DNA of 64,000 nt from Canibacter zhuwentaonis (GTDB lineage Bacteria > Actinomycetota > Actinomycetes > Actinomycetales > Microbacteriaceae): assembly GCF_018531145.1 (NCBI RefSeq), contig NZ_JAHDSZ010000001.1, forward strand, positions 1 through 64,000, written 5' to 3'. Every line of letters starts with the position of its first letter. Within the stretch, counting starts at the first letter, position 1. Made by a program: the position numbers and the translations under genes. Shown here piece after piece: positions 27,429 through 36,713 of this stretch. The notes beneath the pieces were generated by a model. The model worked only from the letters and a program-made list of their open reading frames with translations, had not been told where the DNA came from and did no database searches.

Positions 27429-27500
27429 TATAGCTATATATAAATATAGTATCAAATCGGTTTTATCAGAGCGGCTGAAATGGTTAAATCTTTATATAAT
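27429..27500 (+). promoter_or_regulatory. LysR operator region and decarboxylase promoter
   Basis: The palindrome TATAGCTATA lies at 27429-27438, flanked by two direct AGTATC words (27423 and 27448). TATAAT at 27495-27500 is a good -10 with no matching -35, as expected of an activator-dependent promoter. The arrangement is typical of a LysR-controlled divergent pair. Confidence 0.45.
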
Positions 27501-27525
27501 AAAAACGGGTTTATAAGGAGTCTAT

Positions 27526-29037
27526 ATGACAGGGTTTTATTCTAAGGCAGAGCCAGACTACGATCTTACAGAACAGCAACAAACGCCATACGTTGATGCG
27601 GTAGAGGCGCACATTGCGCGCTCTCCAATCTCGCTGATGGTGCCCGGGCACGGCAACGATCCGAAGCGTGGCACAACCCAGATTGCCGACCTGTTCGGCG
27701 ATAAAGTTGCCGCTTTTGATCTGCCACAGCTGCTAGACGGCATCGACTTGGGTCCTAATGCGCCGATCGTGCAGGCACACGAGCTTGCCGCAAAAGCGTG
27801 GGGGGCTTATAAAACCTGGTTCTGCACCAACGGAGCTTCGCAGGCTAACAAGATGGCGGCGATTGCGATCCGCGGTCTGGGGCAAAATGTGCTGGTGCAG
27901 CGCAGTGCGCACTCGAGCTTTACCGACGGCATTATCGCGGCAGGGCTGAAACCTTCGTTCGTGTTGCCGAATGTTGACCAGCGCAACGGTGTCTCGCACG
28001 GGCTTACGCCAGAGGCGCTAGAGGCGGCATTTGCGCAGGCAACTGAGAAAATTGATTCGGTTTATGTTGTGTCACCTAGCTATTTCGGGGCGACCGCGGA
28101 TGTTGCCAGACTCGCAGAAGTTGCGCACAAACACGGTGCGGCGCTGGTTGTTGACTGCGCGTGGGGCGCACATTTTGGATTCCACGAGCAGCTCCCAGAA
28201 TCACCCGCCAGACTGGGCGCAGACCTGGTGATCTCGAGCACCCACAAGCTAGCCGGATCGCTCACGCAGAGCGCGATGCTGCATCTGTGCGACACCGCGT
28301 ACACAGAAAAGCTGCTGCCGTTTGTTGAGCGCTCTTTTATGATGACAGCATCCACCTCGATGAGCGCAATTTTGCAGGGCTCGCTCGATGTGGCGCGTAA
28401 AACCATGGCAACAAGTCGCGCGCAGATCGGCAAATCTGTTGCGCTTGCTAACGAGCTGCGCGAGCGGATCCGCGAGAGCGAGCACTTCAGCCTGCTCTGC
28501 GACACTTTTGGCGAGTACCCCGATATTGTTGCGATTGATCCGCTGCGAATTGCGATCGACGTTTCTAAGCTCGCAAAAACCGGGCACTGGATACAGGGTA
28601 AAATGAAGGCAGACGATGCGATTTTCTTTGAAATGTCTACTGTGACCGTGATTGTCGCCGTTATCGGTGCTGGCTCGCTGCCAGATCTTGACAGAATCAT
28701 GGATGCCCTAAACAGCGTGGTGCAAAAAGCTGGTTTGCGCGGCGAGAATGAGGAGCTTGAGAAATTCCCGGCATTTCCAAGCCCGGGCGAAATGGTGCTG
28801 CTGCCCAAAGACGCTTACTTTGGTGAGATTGAAACGGTTTCTGCGGCGGATGCTATCGGTCGGGTTTCTGTTGACTCGCTCGCGGCATACCCGCCGGGAA
28901 TTCCAAATGTGGTGCCGGGCGAGGTTATTACCGAGCAGCTGGTTGAGTTTTTGGGCGCGGTTGCAGCCTCACCAGTCGGATACGTGCGCGGCGCTAAAGA
29001 TCCGCTGGTAACCCAGTATCGCGTGCTTAAAAAATAA
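27526..29037 (+). CDS. Orn/Lys/Arg decarboxylase family protein (PLP, fold type I)
   Basis: Decarboxylates a basic amino acid to a diamine or agmatine in the cytoplasm. The 503 residues are the short SpeA/Cad form of Gram-positives, without the N-terminal wing domain of the enterobacterial enzymes. Visible are VPGHGNDPKRG, the substrate-side TNGASQANKM, SYFGATADV, the cofactor aspartate in VVDCAWGAH, and the PLP lysine K241 in STHKLAGS. C-terminal YPPGIPNVVPGE is family-typical. AAGGAG precedes the ATG. Which of lysine, arginine or ornithine is used cannot be decided from sequence. Confidence 0.9.
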   Translation: MTGFYSKAEPDYDLTEQQQTPYVDAVEAHIARSPISLMVPGHGNDPKRGTTQIADLFGDKVAAFDLPQLLDGIDLGPNAPIVQAHELAAKAWGAYKTWFCTNGASQANKMAAIAIRGLGQNVLVQRSAHSSFTDGIIAAGLKPSFVLPNVDQRNGVSHGLTPEALEAAFAQATEKIDSVYVVSPSYFGATADVARLAEVAHKHGAALVVDCAWGAHFGFHEQLPESPARLGADLVISSTHKLAGSLTQSAMLHLCDTAYTEKLLPFVERSFMMTASTSMSAILQGSLDVARKTMATSRAQIGKSVALANELRERIRESEHFSLLCDTFGEYPDIVAIDPLRIAIDVSKLAKTGHWIQGKMKADDAIFFEMSTVTVIVAVIGAGSLPDLDRIMDALNSVVQKAGLRGENEELEKFPAFPSPGEMVLLPKDAYFGEIETVSAADAIGRVSVDSLAAYPPGIPNVVPGEVITEQLVEFLGAVAASPVGYVRGAKDPLVTQYRVLKK

Positions 29038-29050
29038 GATCACAAAATCA

Positions 29051-29090
29051 AGGGGCGCTCATCGTAATAGGTGATGCCCTTTTTTATTTT
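29051..29090 (+). terminator. Hairpin terminator after the decarboxylase
   Basis: GGGC (29053-29056) pairs with GCCC (29076-29079) with an inner CTCATC/GGTGA stem, followed by TTTTTTATTTT. It separates the decarboxylase from the convergent small membrane protein gene. Confidence 0.7.
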
Positions 29091-29093
29091 TAA

Positions 29094-29336
29094 TTATTTT
29101 TTGAAAAGTGAAGATGCCAGGGTGGCGGTGCCGAGCACAACAACCAGGAGCACAGCCATAACAGTGGCAATCGCGATGTAGTTGTGCGGGTCGCCAACGT
29201 GGCTAAACGGGGCAAGCGTATCAATTTTATGGTTACCGTGCTCGTCGCTGGCGTATGCTGCAACACCGAAAAATGTTGTAAAAACGAGTGTTAGCAGAGC
29301 GCCAACTGTAACTTTAACGCCTGATGAAAAATGCAT
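29094..29336 (-). CDS. Small two-segment membrane or secreted protein, unknown
   Basis: Not recognised. The 80 residues begin with a signal-like hydrophobic segment (VGALLTLVFTTFFGVAAYAS) ending at a plausible cleavage site. A short hydrophilic part with three histidines (DEHGNHKIDTLAPFSHVGD) follows, then a second hydrophobic segment (AIATVMAVLLVVVLGTATLA) and a FKK end. TAAGGAG precedes the ATG. The histidine and acid-rich loop would face outward and could bind metal, which is a guess. The 228-base gap upstream shows nothing. Confidence 0.6.
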   Translation of the reverse strand: MHFSSGVKVTVGALLTLVFTTFFGVAAYASDEHGNHKIDTLAPFSHVGDPHNYIAIATVMAVLLVVVLGTATLASSLFKK

Positions 29337-29564
29337 AGTTGCTCCTTAATGAAGTGTGCAGCGTGTTAAAAAAGTTCTAAATATATTTTGCCCTAATGCT
29401 AAACAGTAAGCAATTTGCGGCGGCATGGCATTGAGGTGGTCGCGCGGTTGCGCTGTTGGACTCCTAGCGAATTTTGAGAGTCTAGCGGATTTGTGTAATG
29501 CAGTAAGGCGCTGAGCAGCGGGGCAGCAGGAAGCCGAGCAGCGGGTCGTGCAGGCGATTGCGCG

Positions 29565-30038
29565 CTACTGATCAGACAGCTTTTTAATGTCTATTTCGAG
29601 CGCCACCCAGGCGAGCATAGCGCATTTAATGCGCATCACAAACTTACTAACCCCGTAAAAAGCTATTGCGTCTTCGAGCAGATCCGCATTATCAACATCA
29701 CTGCCGTCGCGGGTTTGCAGCATGGCGCGAAAAACATCCACCAGCTTTTGTGCGGCTGCGGGAGTTGGTTTTTGCTTGTTAATAAGCTGCGCCAAAACCG
29801 AGGCGGCCGCCATCGAGATGGAACACCCCGCGCCCCGCCACTTCAGCTCGACTATCTGATCGGTTTTTTTATCGTAGGCAATATCAAGTGTTATTTCATC
29901 ACCGCAGCTCGGGTTGAGTTCGTGGTGAGAGGCGGTGATAAGCTCATCTGTGACGCAGCTAAGCTCGCTCTTGCCGTGCGGGCGTTTGCTGTGATCTAAA
30001 ATAATTTCTTGATAGAGTGAATCTAATCCTGCCGTCAT
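29565..30038 (-). CDS. sufU: SufU iron-sulfur cluster assembly protein
   Basis: Zinc-containing partner that takes sulfur from SufS. The 157 residues show the three conserved cysteines C45 (NPSCGDE), C72 (GAGCSIS) and C139 (IKCAMLAW), with D47 as fourth ligand, and the SufU-specific insertion between them. The start codon shares one base with the sufS stop (TAATG), so the two are translated together. The scaffold genes sufBCD are not in the window. Confidence 0.93.
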   Translation of the reverse strand: MTAGLDSLYQEIILDHSKRPHGKSELSCVTDELITASHHELNPSCGDEITLDIAYDKKTDQIVELKWRGAGCSISMAAASVLAQLINKQKPTPAAAQKLVDVFRAMLQTRDGSDVDNADLLEDAIAFYGVSKFVMRIKCAMLAWVALEIDIKKLSDQ

Positions 30039-31402
30039 TACCTCTCCAAAAAGTATTTTTGAGCCTCTTTAAGCCCGGTTACAAAAGCGTCTATTTCATC
30101 CTGTGTTGTGGCGCAGCTAACACTGCACCTTACGCTCGCGGTGATTCCGAGTGCCCGGTGCAGGGGTTGTGCGCAGTGATGCCCCACCCGCGCAATAACC
30201 CCGAGCGAGTCGAGCACCTGCCCAACATCGTGCGGATGCACGCCATCAAGATTAAGTGACACGAGCGCCGCGCGCGCGTTTGTGTGCTGCTCGCCAATAA
30301 TTCTAAGCCCTGACACGCTACGAAGTTTATCAAGCAGGTAGGACACTAAAAATTCTTCTGTTTTAGCAATGTTGTGCATCCCCAGCTCTTGTAAATATTC
30401 GGTTGCAGCAGCGAGCGCGATAGCTTGAGAAACGGCTCCTGTGCCCGGTTCAAAGCGGTACGGGGGTGGTAAAAACTCTGTTGTTTCAGGGGTAACAAGC
30501 GTGATTGCGCTGCCGCCCGTGCGCGCCGGGGGAAGAGCATCTAGCAGTTCTGTTTTACCTAGTAAACCGCCAACACCGTTTGGGCCAAACATTTTGTGTC
30601 CGCTAAAAACAATGAAGTCAGCCCCGTTCTCGGAGGCGTTAAAAGGCAGGTGAGGCACGCTCTGGCAAGCATCGAGCACCGTAATCGCATCGGGCGAAGC
30701 GTGTTTCACCGCCTGCACAGTATCTGCCACCTCAACCGTGTGCCCGGTAACGTTAGAAACGTGCGCAAAAGCCACTATTTTAGTGCGCGCGCTAAGACGC
30801 TCGCGTAGCTCTGCAACACGCCACAGCCCGTTTTCATCAACGGGCAGGGTTACCAGCTTAGCTCCGGTGCGCGCTGCCAGCCGCTGCCAAGGAATCAGGT
30901 TGGCATGGTGTTCGCTAACCGGCACCAAAATCTCGTCATCGCGCGCAAGCACAAACCTATCAGACCCCGCAACTGCGAGCTGCGGTGCGGGCAGGCTGAC
31001 CGCCAGGCTCGCCTCGCTAATCGCGGTAGCCAGGGTGTTTATTGCGTCAGTTGCGCCCCCGGTAAAAACCAGGGTGTAAAGGCTGGAAGATCCCAAAAAC
31101 TTAGCTATCTGAGCGCGCGCATTCTCGTAGCGCAGACTTGCTTCTCCCGTGGCAAAACTCGTGCCCCGATGCACCGCGGCGGTGTGCGCAACCGTGAAAT
31201 CGTGCTCCGCCAGTAGCGCCCGCGCCACGCGCTGCGAGGTTGCTGCGGTGTCAAGATACGAGCTGTGTTTTTCACCCCGGCTTTTAAGCTCGTCGATCTG
31301 CTTGAAATAGGGGAAATCAGCCCGTATCCGTGCGATTTTTGCGGTCTCAAAAACAGCGCCCTGAGAGTTTGTGCGGGTTGTGTTAAGCTCCGTCATAATC
31401 AT
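30038..31402 (-). CDS. sufS: Cysteine desulfurase SufS
   Basis: PLP enzyme removing sulfur from cysteine for iron-sulfur cluster building. In the 454 residues the PLP lysine is K270 (FSGHKMFGPNG) and the persulfide cysteine C410 (RVGHHCAQPL), both as in SufS. The sequence is about 45 residues longer than usual because of an N-terminal leader and an insertion near 130-155 (LAVSLPAPQLAVAGS). The strand after the cysteine is RCSVSCATT rather than the usual RASFYLYNT, an odd substitution near the fold core. Confidence 0.92.
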   Translation of the reverse strand: MIMTELNTTRTNSQGAVFETAKIARIRADFPYFKQIDELKSRGEKHSSYLDTAATSQRVARALLAEHDFTVAHTAAVHRGTSFATGEASLRYENARAQIAKFLGSSSLYTLVFTGGATDAINTLATAISEASLAVSLPAPQLAVAGSDRFVLARDDEILVPVSEHHANLIPWQRLAARTGAKLVTLPVDENGLWRVAELRERLSARTKIVAFAHVSNVTGHTVEVADTVQAVKHASPDAITVLDACQSVPHLPFNASENGADFIVFSGHKMFGPNGVGGLLGKTELLDALPPARTGGSAITLVTPETTEFLPPPYRFEPGTGAVSQAIALAAATEYLQELGMHNIAKTEEFLVSYLLDKLRSVSGLRIIGEQHTNARAALVSLNLDGVHPHDVGQVLDSLGVIARVGHHCAQPLHRALGITASVRCSVSCATTQDEIDAFVTGLKEAQKYFLER

Positions 31403-31476
31403 TTAATTATCTCACTGTATGCGGTGAGATTGCCGGGTTTTTTTTATTTTCGCATTGAAGCGGATACTATTAAAAC

Positions 31477-32100
31477 GTGATTTTAGAACTCGTTTATCAC
31501 ACAGTGCAGTTTTTTGGGATTCTGGCTTTTGCCGTGTCGGGCGCGCTGGTGGGGGTGCGTAATAACCTTGATATGCTGGGCGTTATCGTGGTTGGAGCGG
31601 CAACGGGAATCGGCGGCGGTATTCTGAAAGACCTGCTGCTGGGGATTAACCCGCCCACAAGTCTGGTGTTCTGGCCGAATGTGGTGGTTGCGGTGGCGGG
31701 TGCGCTGCTGGTGTTTTTCTTCCACCATCACATTACGCGCCGCCGCTACCTTGAAATTGTTGCTGACGCTTTTGGGCTGGGGCTGTTTTCTGCAAACACC
31801 GCGGCGTGGGCGATAACGCAGGGATATTCGCTGCTCACGGCGGTTTTTGTTGGCACTATTACCGCGATTGGCGGCGGAGTTGTGCGCGATGTGTTGGTGA
31901 ACATAATTCCCGGGGTGCTAACCCGCGAGCTGTACGCGGTGTCTGCGCTGTGCGGGGCTTTTACCGCGTCGATGCTCGCGATTTTAACGGGCACAATTCT
32001 GATTTCGTCAGTTGTTGGCGGATCGGTTGCGATCACGCTGCGGTTGCTGTCGCACGCGCGCGGCTGGCATCTGCCGCACGCCCGCCAAAAATTTGTTTAG
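31477..32100 (+). CDS. TRIC (trimeric intracellular cation channel) family membrane protein
   Basis: A 207-residue membrane protein with seven hydrophobic segments and the two glycine motifs of the family, ATGIGGGILKDLLLG and ITAIGGGVVRDVL, one per inverted repeat. Bacterial members (UPF0126, YadS) form potassium-permeable trimers in vitro, and some are proposed to carry glycine. GTG start at 31477. It is divergent from sufS and stands alone. Confidence 0.9.
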   Translation: MILELVYHTVQFFGILAFAVSGALVGVRNNLDMLGVIVVGAATGIGGGILKDLLLGINPPTSLVFWPNVVVAVAGALLVFFFHHHITRRRYLEIVADAFGLGLFSANTAAWAITQGYSLLTAVFVGTITAIGGGVVRDVLVNIIPGVLTRELYAVSALCGAFTASMLAILTGTILISSVVGGSVAITLRLLSHARGWHLPHARQKFV

Positions 32101-32399
32101 CTGTGCCGTCGGGAACCGCCGGGCGCTTGTGAGTGAGCTGCAGGCGCAGTATGCCGCCGGAGCGCGACATCGGTCAAGGTTTTGTAAGGTAGCACCCGCC
32201 ATAACTCCGCACAGCACAATATCGCTGCGCGCGGTAACAACTATGGTCAGCGACCTGACAATCAGCATCGAAAACGGCAGGCGCGTAAAAAAAGTGAGCG
32301 GCAGATAGCACGTTCTGAGACTGTTAAGGGACACTTTATTCGTTTGCATTTAATTTATTTTAAAGCTAGATTGAGCCTTGACGCTGTATCGTTTGTAGA
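32101..32399. other. Intergenic gap, no gene seen
   Basis: The 299 bases before rsmI contain open frames on both strands, but none has a recognisable motif or ribosome site. In many actinobacteria a mannosyltransferase gene diverges from rsmI at this place; I find no convincing trace of one here. Confidence 0.4.
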
Positions 32400-33218
32400 A
32401 TGCTTACAATTGCAGCAACCCCGATTGGCAATTTACAGGACGCCTCGCCGCGGCTCTGCGCGGCGTTGCAGGCGGCGGATATTATTGCAGCCGAAGACAC
32501 GCGCAAAACCCGGCAGCTGCTGCGGTTGTTAGAAATAACCACGGGTGCGCGGCTGGTTGCGTTGCACGATCACAACGAGCAGCGGAAGGCCGCCGAGCTG
32601 GCTGCGCTGGCGCTTGAATCTGAGGTGGTTTTGGTCAGTGATGCGGGAATGCCTACGGTTGCAGACCCCGGGTTTAGGGTTGTCGCCGCTGCGGTTGCGC
32701 ATGATGTCGCGGTGACCGTGATTCCCGGGCCGAGCGCCGCGCTGGCAGCGCTCGCGATTTCTGGTATCGCCACTGACAGGTTTGCTTTTGAGGGGTTTCT
32801 GCCGCGCAAACAGGGGGCGCTGCGCAAGCGTCTTGCCGAGTTGGCGAGCGACTCGCGCACCCTCGTGTTTTTTGAGTCGCCCAAGCGAGTGCTAGCCACG
32901 ATTACCGAGTTTGCGCGGGTTTTTGGAGGCGACAGGCGGGCGGCGGTGTGCCGCGAGCTGACCAAAATGCACGAGCAGGTTGTGCGCGGCCCGTTGCGGG
33001 AGCTTGCCGATAACCTGTCCGATGAGCTGCGCGGTGAGGTGGTGCTGGTTGTTGCGGGAGCGGATGCGGCGGCGGATCCTCAGACTGTGCTCGAGCAGGT
33101 GCTCGCGCGAGTTGCTGCGGGTGAGCGGCTGAAAGACGCTGCGCGCGAGGCGGCTAAAGAGTTTGGCGTGCCCGCGCGCGAGTTGTATGAGATGGGGCTG
33201 CAAGCCGAGAGAAGGTGA
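32400..33218 (+). CDS. rsmI: 16S rRNA (cytidine1402-2'-O)-methyltransferase
   Basis: Modifies C1402 in the decoding centre using SAM. The 272 residues show the RsmI motifs AATPIGNLQDASPR at the start, AAEDTRKTRQLL, VSDAGMPTVADPG and PGPSAALAALAISG. Length is normal. It stands alone between two gene-free stretches. Confidence 0.93.
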   Translation: MLTIAATPIGNLQDASPRLCAALQAADIIAAEDTRKTRQLLRLLEITTGARLVALHDHNEQRKAAELAALALESEVVLVSDAGMPTVADPGFRVVAAAVAHDVAVTVIPGPSAALAALAISGIATDRFAFEGFLPRKQGALRKRLAELASDSRTLVFFESPKRVLATITEFARVFGGDRRAAVCRELTKMHEQVVRGPLRELADNLSDELRGEVVLVVAGADAAADPQTVLEQVLARVAAGERLKDAAREAAKEFGVPARELYEMGLQAERR

Positions 33219-33469
33219 GCGTGCCGCGCGGCGCGCTTTTGTTGTGCCGGGTTTGGGCTTTGTGCGCGCTGCCCGCCGTACTGCCTGTGCTTGCCATCCA
33301 TCGCGCCGGTTCTGTGTCGCGCGCTGCGCCGTGCCGGTCGCGGTGCGCCGCCAGCGCCGCGCGTGCGATCCGCTCGCGCAACCTGGCGCGTTTTGACGCA
33401 GAGTGTTAGACGCTCAGCTATATTAGATATTATTGACCGAGTTAGTGTATCTGTAAACTTTAGGAATCT
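33219..33469 (+). promoter_or_regulatory. GC-rich gap with a possible promoter at its end
   Basis: Most of the 251 bases are GC-rich, without a supported gene. TTGACC at 33433-33438 and TAAACT at 33454-33459, 15 bases apart, could be the promoter of the FKBP lipoprotein gene. Confidence 0.3.
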
Positions 33470-34477
33470 ATGAAAAAAATAATCAGTATTTCTGCGGCCG
33501 TTGCTGTTTTGGGGCTCGGTCTAACGGGCTGTTCACCGCAGGGCGATAAAGCTGACGCGCCCAAGGGTGACGAAATTTCCTGTGAGGCAAAGCCTGGAGA
33601 CGTTGTTAAAAACATCAATGTTAGCGGTGAGCACGGCGGTGAAGTGAGCGTTGAAAACGTGAAAGATTTGCCCGAGGTGCAAGATATTCAAGCTAAAGTC
33701 GTTGAAAAAGGCGACGGCAGTTCTGTGGTTTCGGCTGAAAACGTGAAATACGATATGCAGCTAACCATTTTTAACGGTAAAACCGGCGCTAAAATTACTT
33801 CAGAGCCGCTTAAAGGCGCGGCACTGTTGAAAGAAAACATCGGCATCGGCTGGTTGCTGCAGTATGTTGGCTGCGCCACCGACAAGGGTCGCACGGTTGC
33901 TGTGATGCCGGTTGGGAAGATTTGGGAAGATCCTAAGCGCGTTGGTCTTGAAGGTATCGAGGCAAAAGATCCGATTGTTGTGATTACCGACGCTAAGGGC
34001 GCAACTCAGGAGCTTGGCGAAGCTGATCTGTTAAAGCAGGCTGAGGGCGCTAAAAAAGATCTGCCAGAGGGATTCCCTAAAGTTGATATTGCAGAAAACG
34101 GCCAGCCAACCGTTTCAAACCCTGACAACCTTGAAAACCCAAGCGAGTTGAAAATTGCCAATATGGTTGAGGGCAAAGGTCAAGAGGTGCAAGAGGGTGA
34201 CACTGTTTACCTGCACTACACCGGAGTTATTCTGCGCGACGGTAAAGTCTTTGACTCGAGCTGGCAGCGTGGCAAGCACGCAAGCTTCACAACAAACCAG
34301 GTTATTCCTGGTTTCTCTAAAGCTCTTGTGGGGCAAAGAGTTGGTTCGCGCGTTGTTGCTCTGATTCCGCCGAGCGAGGGTTACGGCTCAGCATGGCTCA
34401 CATCACAGGGTCATAAAGAAGATGACGTGATGGTTTTCGTGGTGGATATTCTAGGGGTTAGCGCCGCTAAAAAATAA
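33470..34477 (+). CDS. FKBP-type peptidyl-prolyl isomerase lipoprotein
   Basis: Exported foldase. The 335 residues start with a lipoprotein signal ending GLTGC, with C21 lipidated. Residues about 35-160 resemble a decayed FKBP domain. Residues about 235-335 are a complete one: EGDTVYLHYTG, GKVFDSSW, VIPGFSKALVGQ and PPSEGYGS, with the aromatic pocket residues present. GGA precedes the ATG at eight bases. Likely assists folding of secreted proteins, which in this organism could include the surface adhesins. Confidence 0.92.
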   Translation: MKKIISISAAVAVLGLGLTGCSPQGDKADAPKGDEISCEAKPGDVVKNINVSGEHGGEVSVENVKDLPEVQDIQAKVVEKGDGSSVVSAENVKYDMQLTIFNGKTGAKITSEPLKGAALLKENIGIGWLLQYVGCATDKGRTVAVMPVGKIWEDPKRVGLEGIEAKDPIVVITDAKGATQELGEADLLKQAEGAKKDLPEGFPKVDIAENGQPTVSNPDNLENPSELKIANMVEGKGQEVQEGDTVYLHYTGVILRDGKVFDSSWQRGKHASFTTNQVIPGFSKALVGQRVGSRVVALIPPSEGYGSAWLTSQGHKEDDVMVFVVDILGVSAAKK

Positions 34478-34560
34478 CCGCGCAGGGCGTGCTTCACAGC
34501 TAACGATTAGAGCGCGCCCTGCTGCACCACACGGGTTAGCAACTGTTTTAAGGAGTGCGT

Positions 34561-35889
34561 ATGCCTGACGCCCTGCTTTACCTGCTGGGGGTTTTGACGG
34601 TCGCTGCGGGGCTGATCGTCTCCGTCGGGTTGCACGAAGTTGGGCACCTGCTGCCGGCTAAACTCTTCGGGGTTAAAGTCACGCAGTTTATGATCGGGTT
34701 TGGCAGCAGAATCTGGTCAAAGCGGATCGGCGAAACCGAGTACGGCTTCAAACTCCTGCCGCTCGGCGGGTATGTTGCGATGATCGGGATGCTGCCCCCG
34801 CACAAAAAAGGTGCGAATCCGCGCGAGTCAAGCACCGGGTTTTTTGACTCCCTGGCGCAAGAAGCACGCAAAGCCAGCGCCGAAACAGTAACAGAGACCG
34901 ATAAGGGGCGCACTTTTTACAGCCTGCCGGTGTACAAAAAAATAATTATTATGCTCGGCGGTCCGCTGGTTAATTTGATGCTGGGGTGTCTGTTTTTCGC
35001 GATCCTGGTGAGCGGAATCGGGGTGCAGCAGCCGAGCACGGTGGTTGGCGAGGTGTATCAGTGCCTGAAGCCCGTAACCGCGGCTGATGCGTCATGTGCG
35101 CCGGGTGATCCGCAAGCTCCCGCCGCGGCGGCTGGCGTGCTGCCCGGCGACAGGGTGCTCGCAATAAACGGCACCGAGGTTGTGCAGTGGCAGCAGATAC
35201 AGCGGGAGATCCGCGAAAATCCCGACACCGCGATTGCGCTCAAGGTGCTCAGAGCGGGGAAAGTGGTTGAGACCCGGCTAACTCCCGCGCTAACTGAGCG
35301 GCCCGTTTACGACAGCAACCTGCGTCCGGTGCGCGAGGCTGACGGCGCTTATAAAACCGAGCTGGTGGGCGTGGCGGGCTTTAGCAGCGCGTATCAGCGC
35401 GTGCGCGAGCCGCTGAGTGCCGTGCCGCAGCACGTGATTGCACAGGCGGATGCGGTTGCCCGCACAATTGTGAACCTGCCACAGCGTATGTACGACGTGT
35501 GGCAGGCGGCTTTTGGAGCGACAGAGCGCGACCCTAGCGGACCCGTTAGCGTTGTGGGAGTGGGGCGTTTGGCGGGTGAAATAGCAGCGCTTGAGAACAC
35601 TCCCGTGCTTAATAAGCTGGCGGCTCTGACGGGGCTGTTAGCGAGCATCAATATTGCGCTTTTCGTGTTTAACCTGGTGCCTTTGCTGCCGCTTGACGGC
35701 GGGCACGTTGCGGGTGCGGTTTATGAGGGCGCAAAGCGGGGTATCTACAGGATGTTAGGCAAAGCGGATCCGGGGCCCGTCGATATTGCAAAGTGGATGC
35801 CGATAACCTACGCGGTTGTTTTAATTATGGGAGCTATGAGTTTATTGCTTATTTACGCGGATATTGTAAAACCGGTGTCGCTTGGCTGA
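34561..35889 (+). CDS. rip1: Site-2 membrane metalloprotease (Rip1/RseP family)
   Basis: Cleaves anti-sigma factors and other membrane substrates inside the bilayer. From ATG 34561, right after AAGGAG, it has 442 residues; an in-frame GTG at 34555 lies within the ribosome site. HEVGH (25-29) and the distant LPLDGGH supply the zinc ligands, with a PDZ domain around residues 170-260 (GVLPGDRVLAINGTEV). Four hydrophobic segments. The common neighbours dxr and ispG are not here. trmB overlaps its 3' end by eight bases. Confidence 0.92.
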   Translation: MPDALLYLLGVLTVAAGLIVSVGLHEVGHLLPAKLFGVKVTQFMIGFGSRIWSKRIGETEYGFKLLPLGGYVAMIGMLPPHKKGANPRESSTGFFDSLAQEARKASAETVTETDKGRTFYSLPVYKKIIIMLGGPLVNLMLGCLFFAILVSGIGVQQPSTVVGEVYQCLKPVTAADASCAPGDPQAPAAAAGVLPGDRVLAINGTEVVQWQQIQREIRENPDTAIALKVLRAGKVVETRLTPALTERPVYDSNLRPVREADGAYKTELVGVAGFSSAYQRVREPLSAVPQHVIAQADAVARTIVNLPQRMYDVWQAAFGATERDPSGPVSVVGVGRLAGEIAALENTPVLNKLAALTGLLASINIALFVFNLVPLLPLDGGHVAGAVYEGAKRGIYRMLGKADPGPVDIAKWMPITYAVVLIMGAMSLLLIYADIVKPVSLG

Positions 35890-36595
35890 TTTAACCCCTC
35901 ACAGAATGCTGTCTTTTGTGCGTCGCGGTGGCAGAATGAGCCAGGCGAAACAGCGCGCGCTCACAGAGCTCGCACCAAAATACCTGATTGACTGCCCGCG
36001 CGCTGAGGGCGCAACGAGCGTTGCGCCGGGCTTACAAACACCCCCTTCAGAGTGGTTTGGGCGGGTGGCTCCTGTGATCGTTGAGATCGGGTCTGGGCAG
36101 GGGCAGCAGCTGGTGCATGCGGCAGAGCGCAACCCGGGCAGTGATTTTGTCGGGGTTGAGGTTTACACCGCCGGAATTGCGCGCACTATGTTGATGGCGG
36201 ATGCGCAAAGGGTGGATAATCTGCGGCTGGTTGAGGCTAACGCGCCGGAGGTTTTAACTAACCTGCTGCCACAGGGCGCTGTTAGTGAGGTGTGGATTTT
36301 TTTCCCGGATCCGTGGCACAAGGCGCGACACAACAAGCGCCGCCTGGTGGATGAGGGGTTTGTGCCGGTTTTGCAGGGTGCGCTTAAGCCCGGCGGGGTT
36401 GTGCGGCTTGCGACTGACTGGCAGGAGTATGCGGAGCAGATGCGCGAGGTGCTGGATGGCGCGGATACGTTTGCGCGTGACTTTGAGGGGGAGTGGGCGT
36501 CTAGATTTGAGGGGCGCACGCTCACCGCTTTTGAACGCAAGGGGATCGCAAAAGGGCGCAGTATCTATGATCTGTGCTACATCCTGCGGGATTAG
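35882..36595 (+). CDS. trmB: tRNA (guanine46-N7)-methyltransferase
   Basis: Methylates G46 of the tRNA variable loop. In 237 residues the SAM site VEIGSGQGQQLVHAAE and the catalytic FFPDPWHKARHNKRRL are intact, and the N-terminal HRMLSFVRRGGRMSQAKQRA is typical for actinobacterial TrmB. The start is TTG at 35882, overlapping the rip1 stop, so it is translated by coupling. Confidence 0.92.
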   Translation: MADLTPHRMLSFVRRGGRMSQAKQRALTELAPKYLIDCPRAEGATSVAPGLQTPPSEWFGRVAPVIVEIGSGQGQQLVHAAERNPGSDFVGVEVYTAGIARTMLMADAQRVDNLRLVEANAPEVLTNLLPQGAVSEVWIFFPDPWHKARHNKRRLVDEGFVPVLQGALKPGGVVRLATDWQEYAEQMREVLDGADTFARDFEGEWASRFEGRTLTAFERKGIAKGRSIYDLCYILRD

Positions 36596-36713
36596 TGGGT
36601 GGATGCTTGGCGTGCGCTTGGCGGATACTCGGTGTGCTCGTGATTCTGAGCGTGCTCTTGAGCGCGGCTCGCACAAGCTTCGCCCTGGTAGGGTAGAATA
36701 GTGAGGTTACTTT

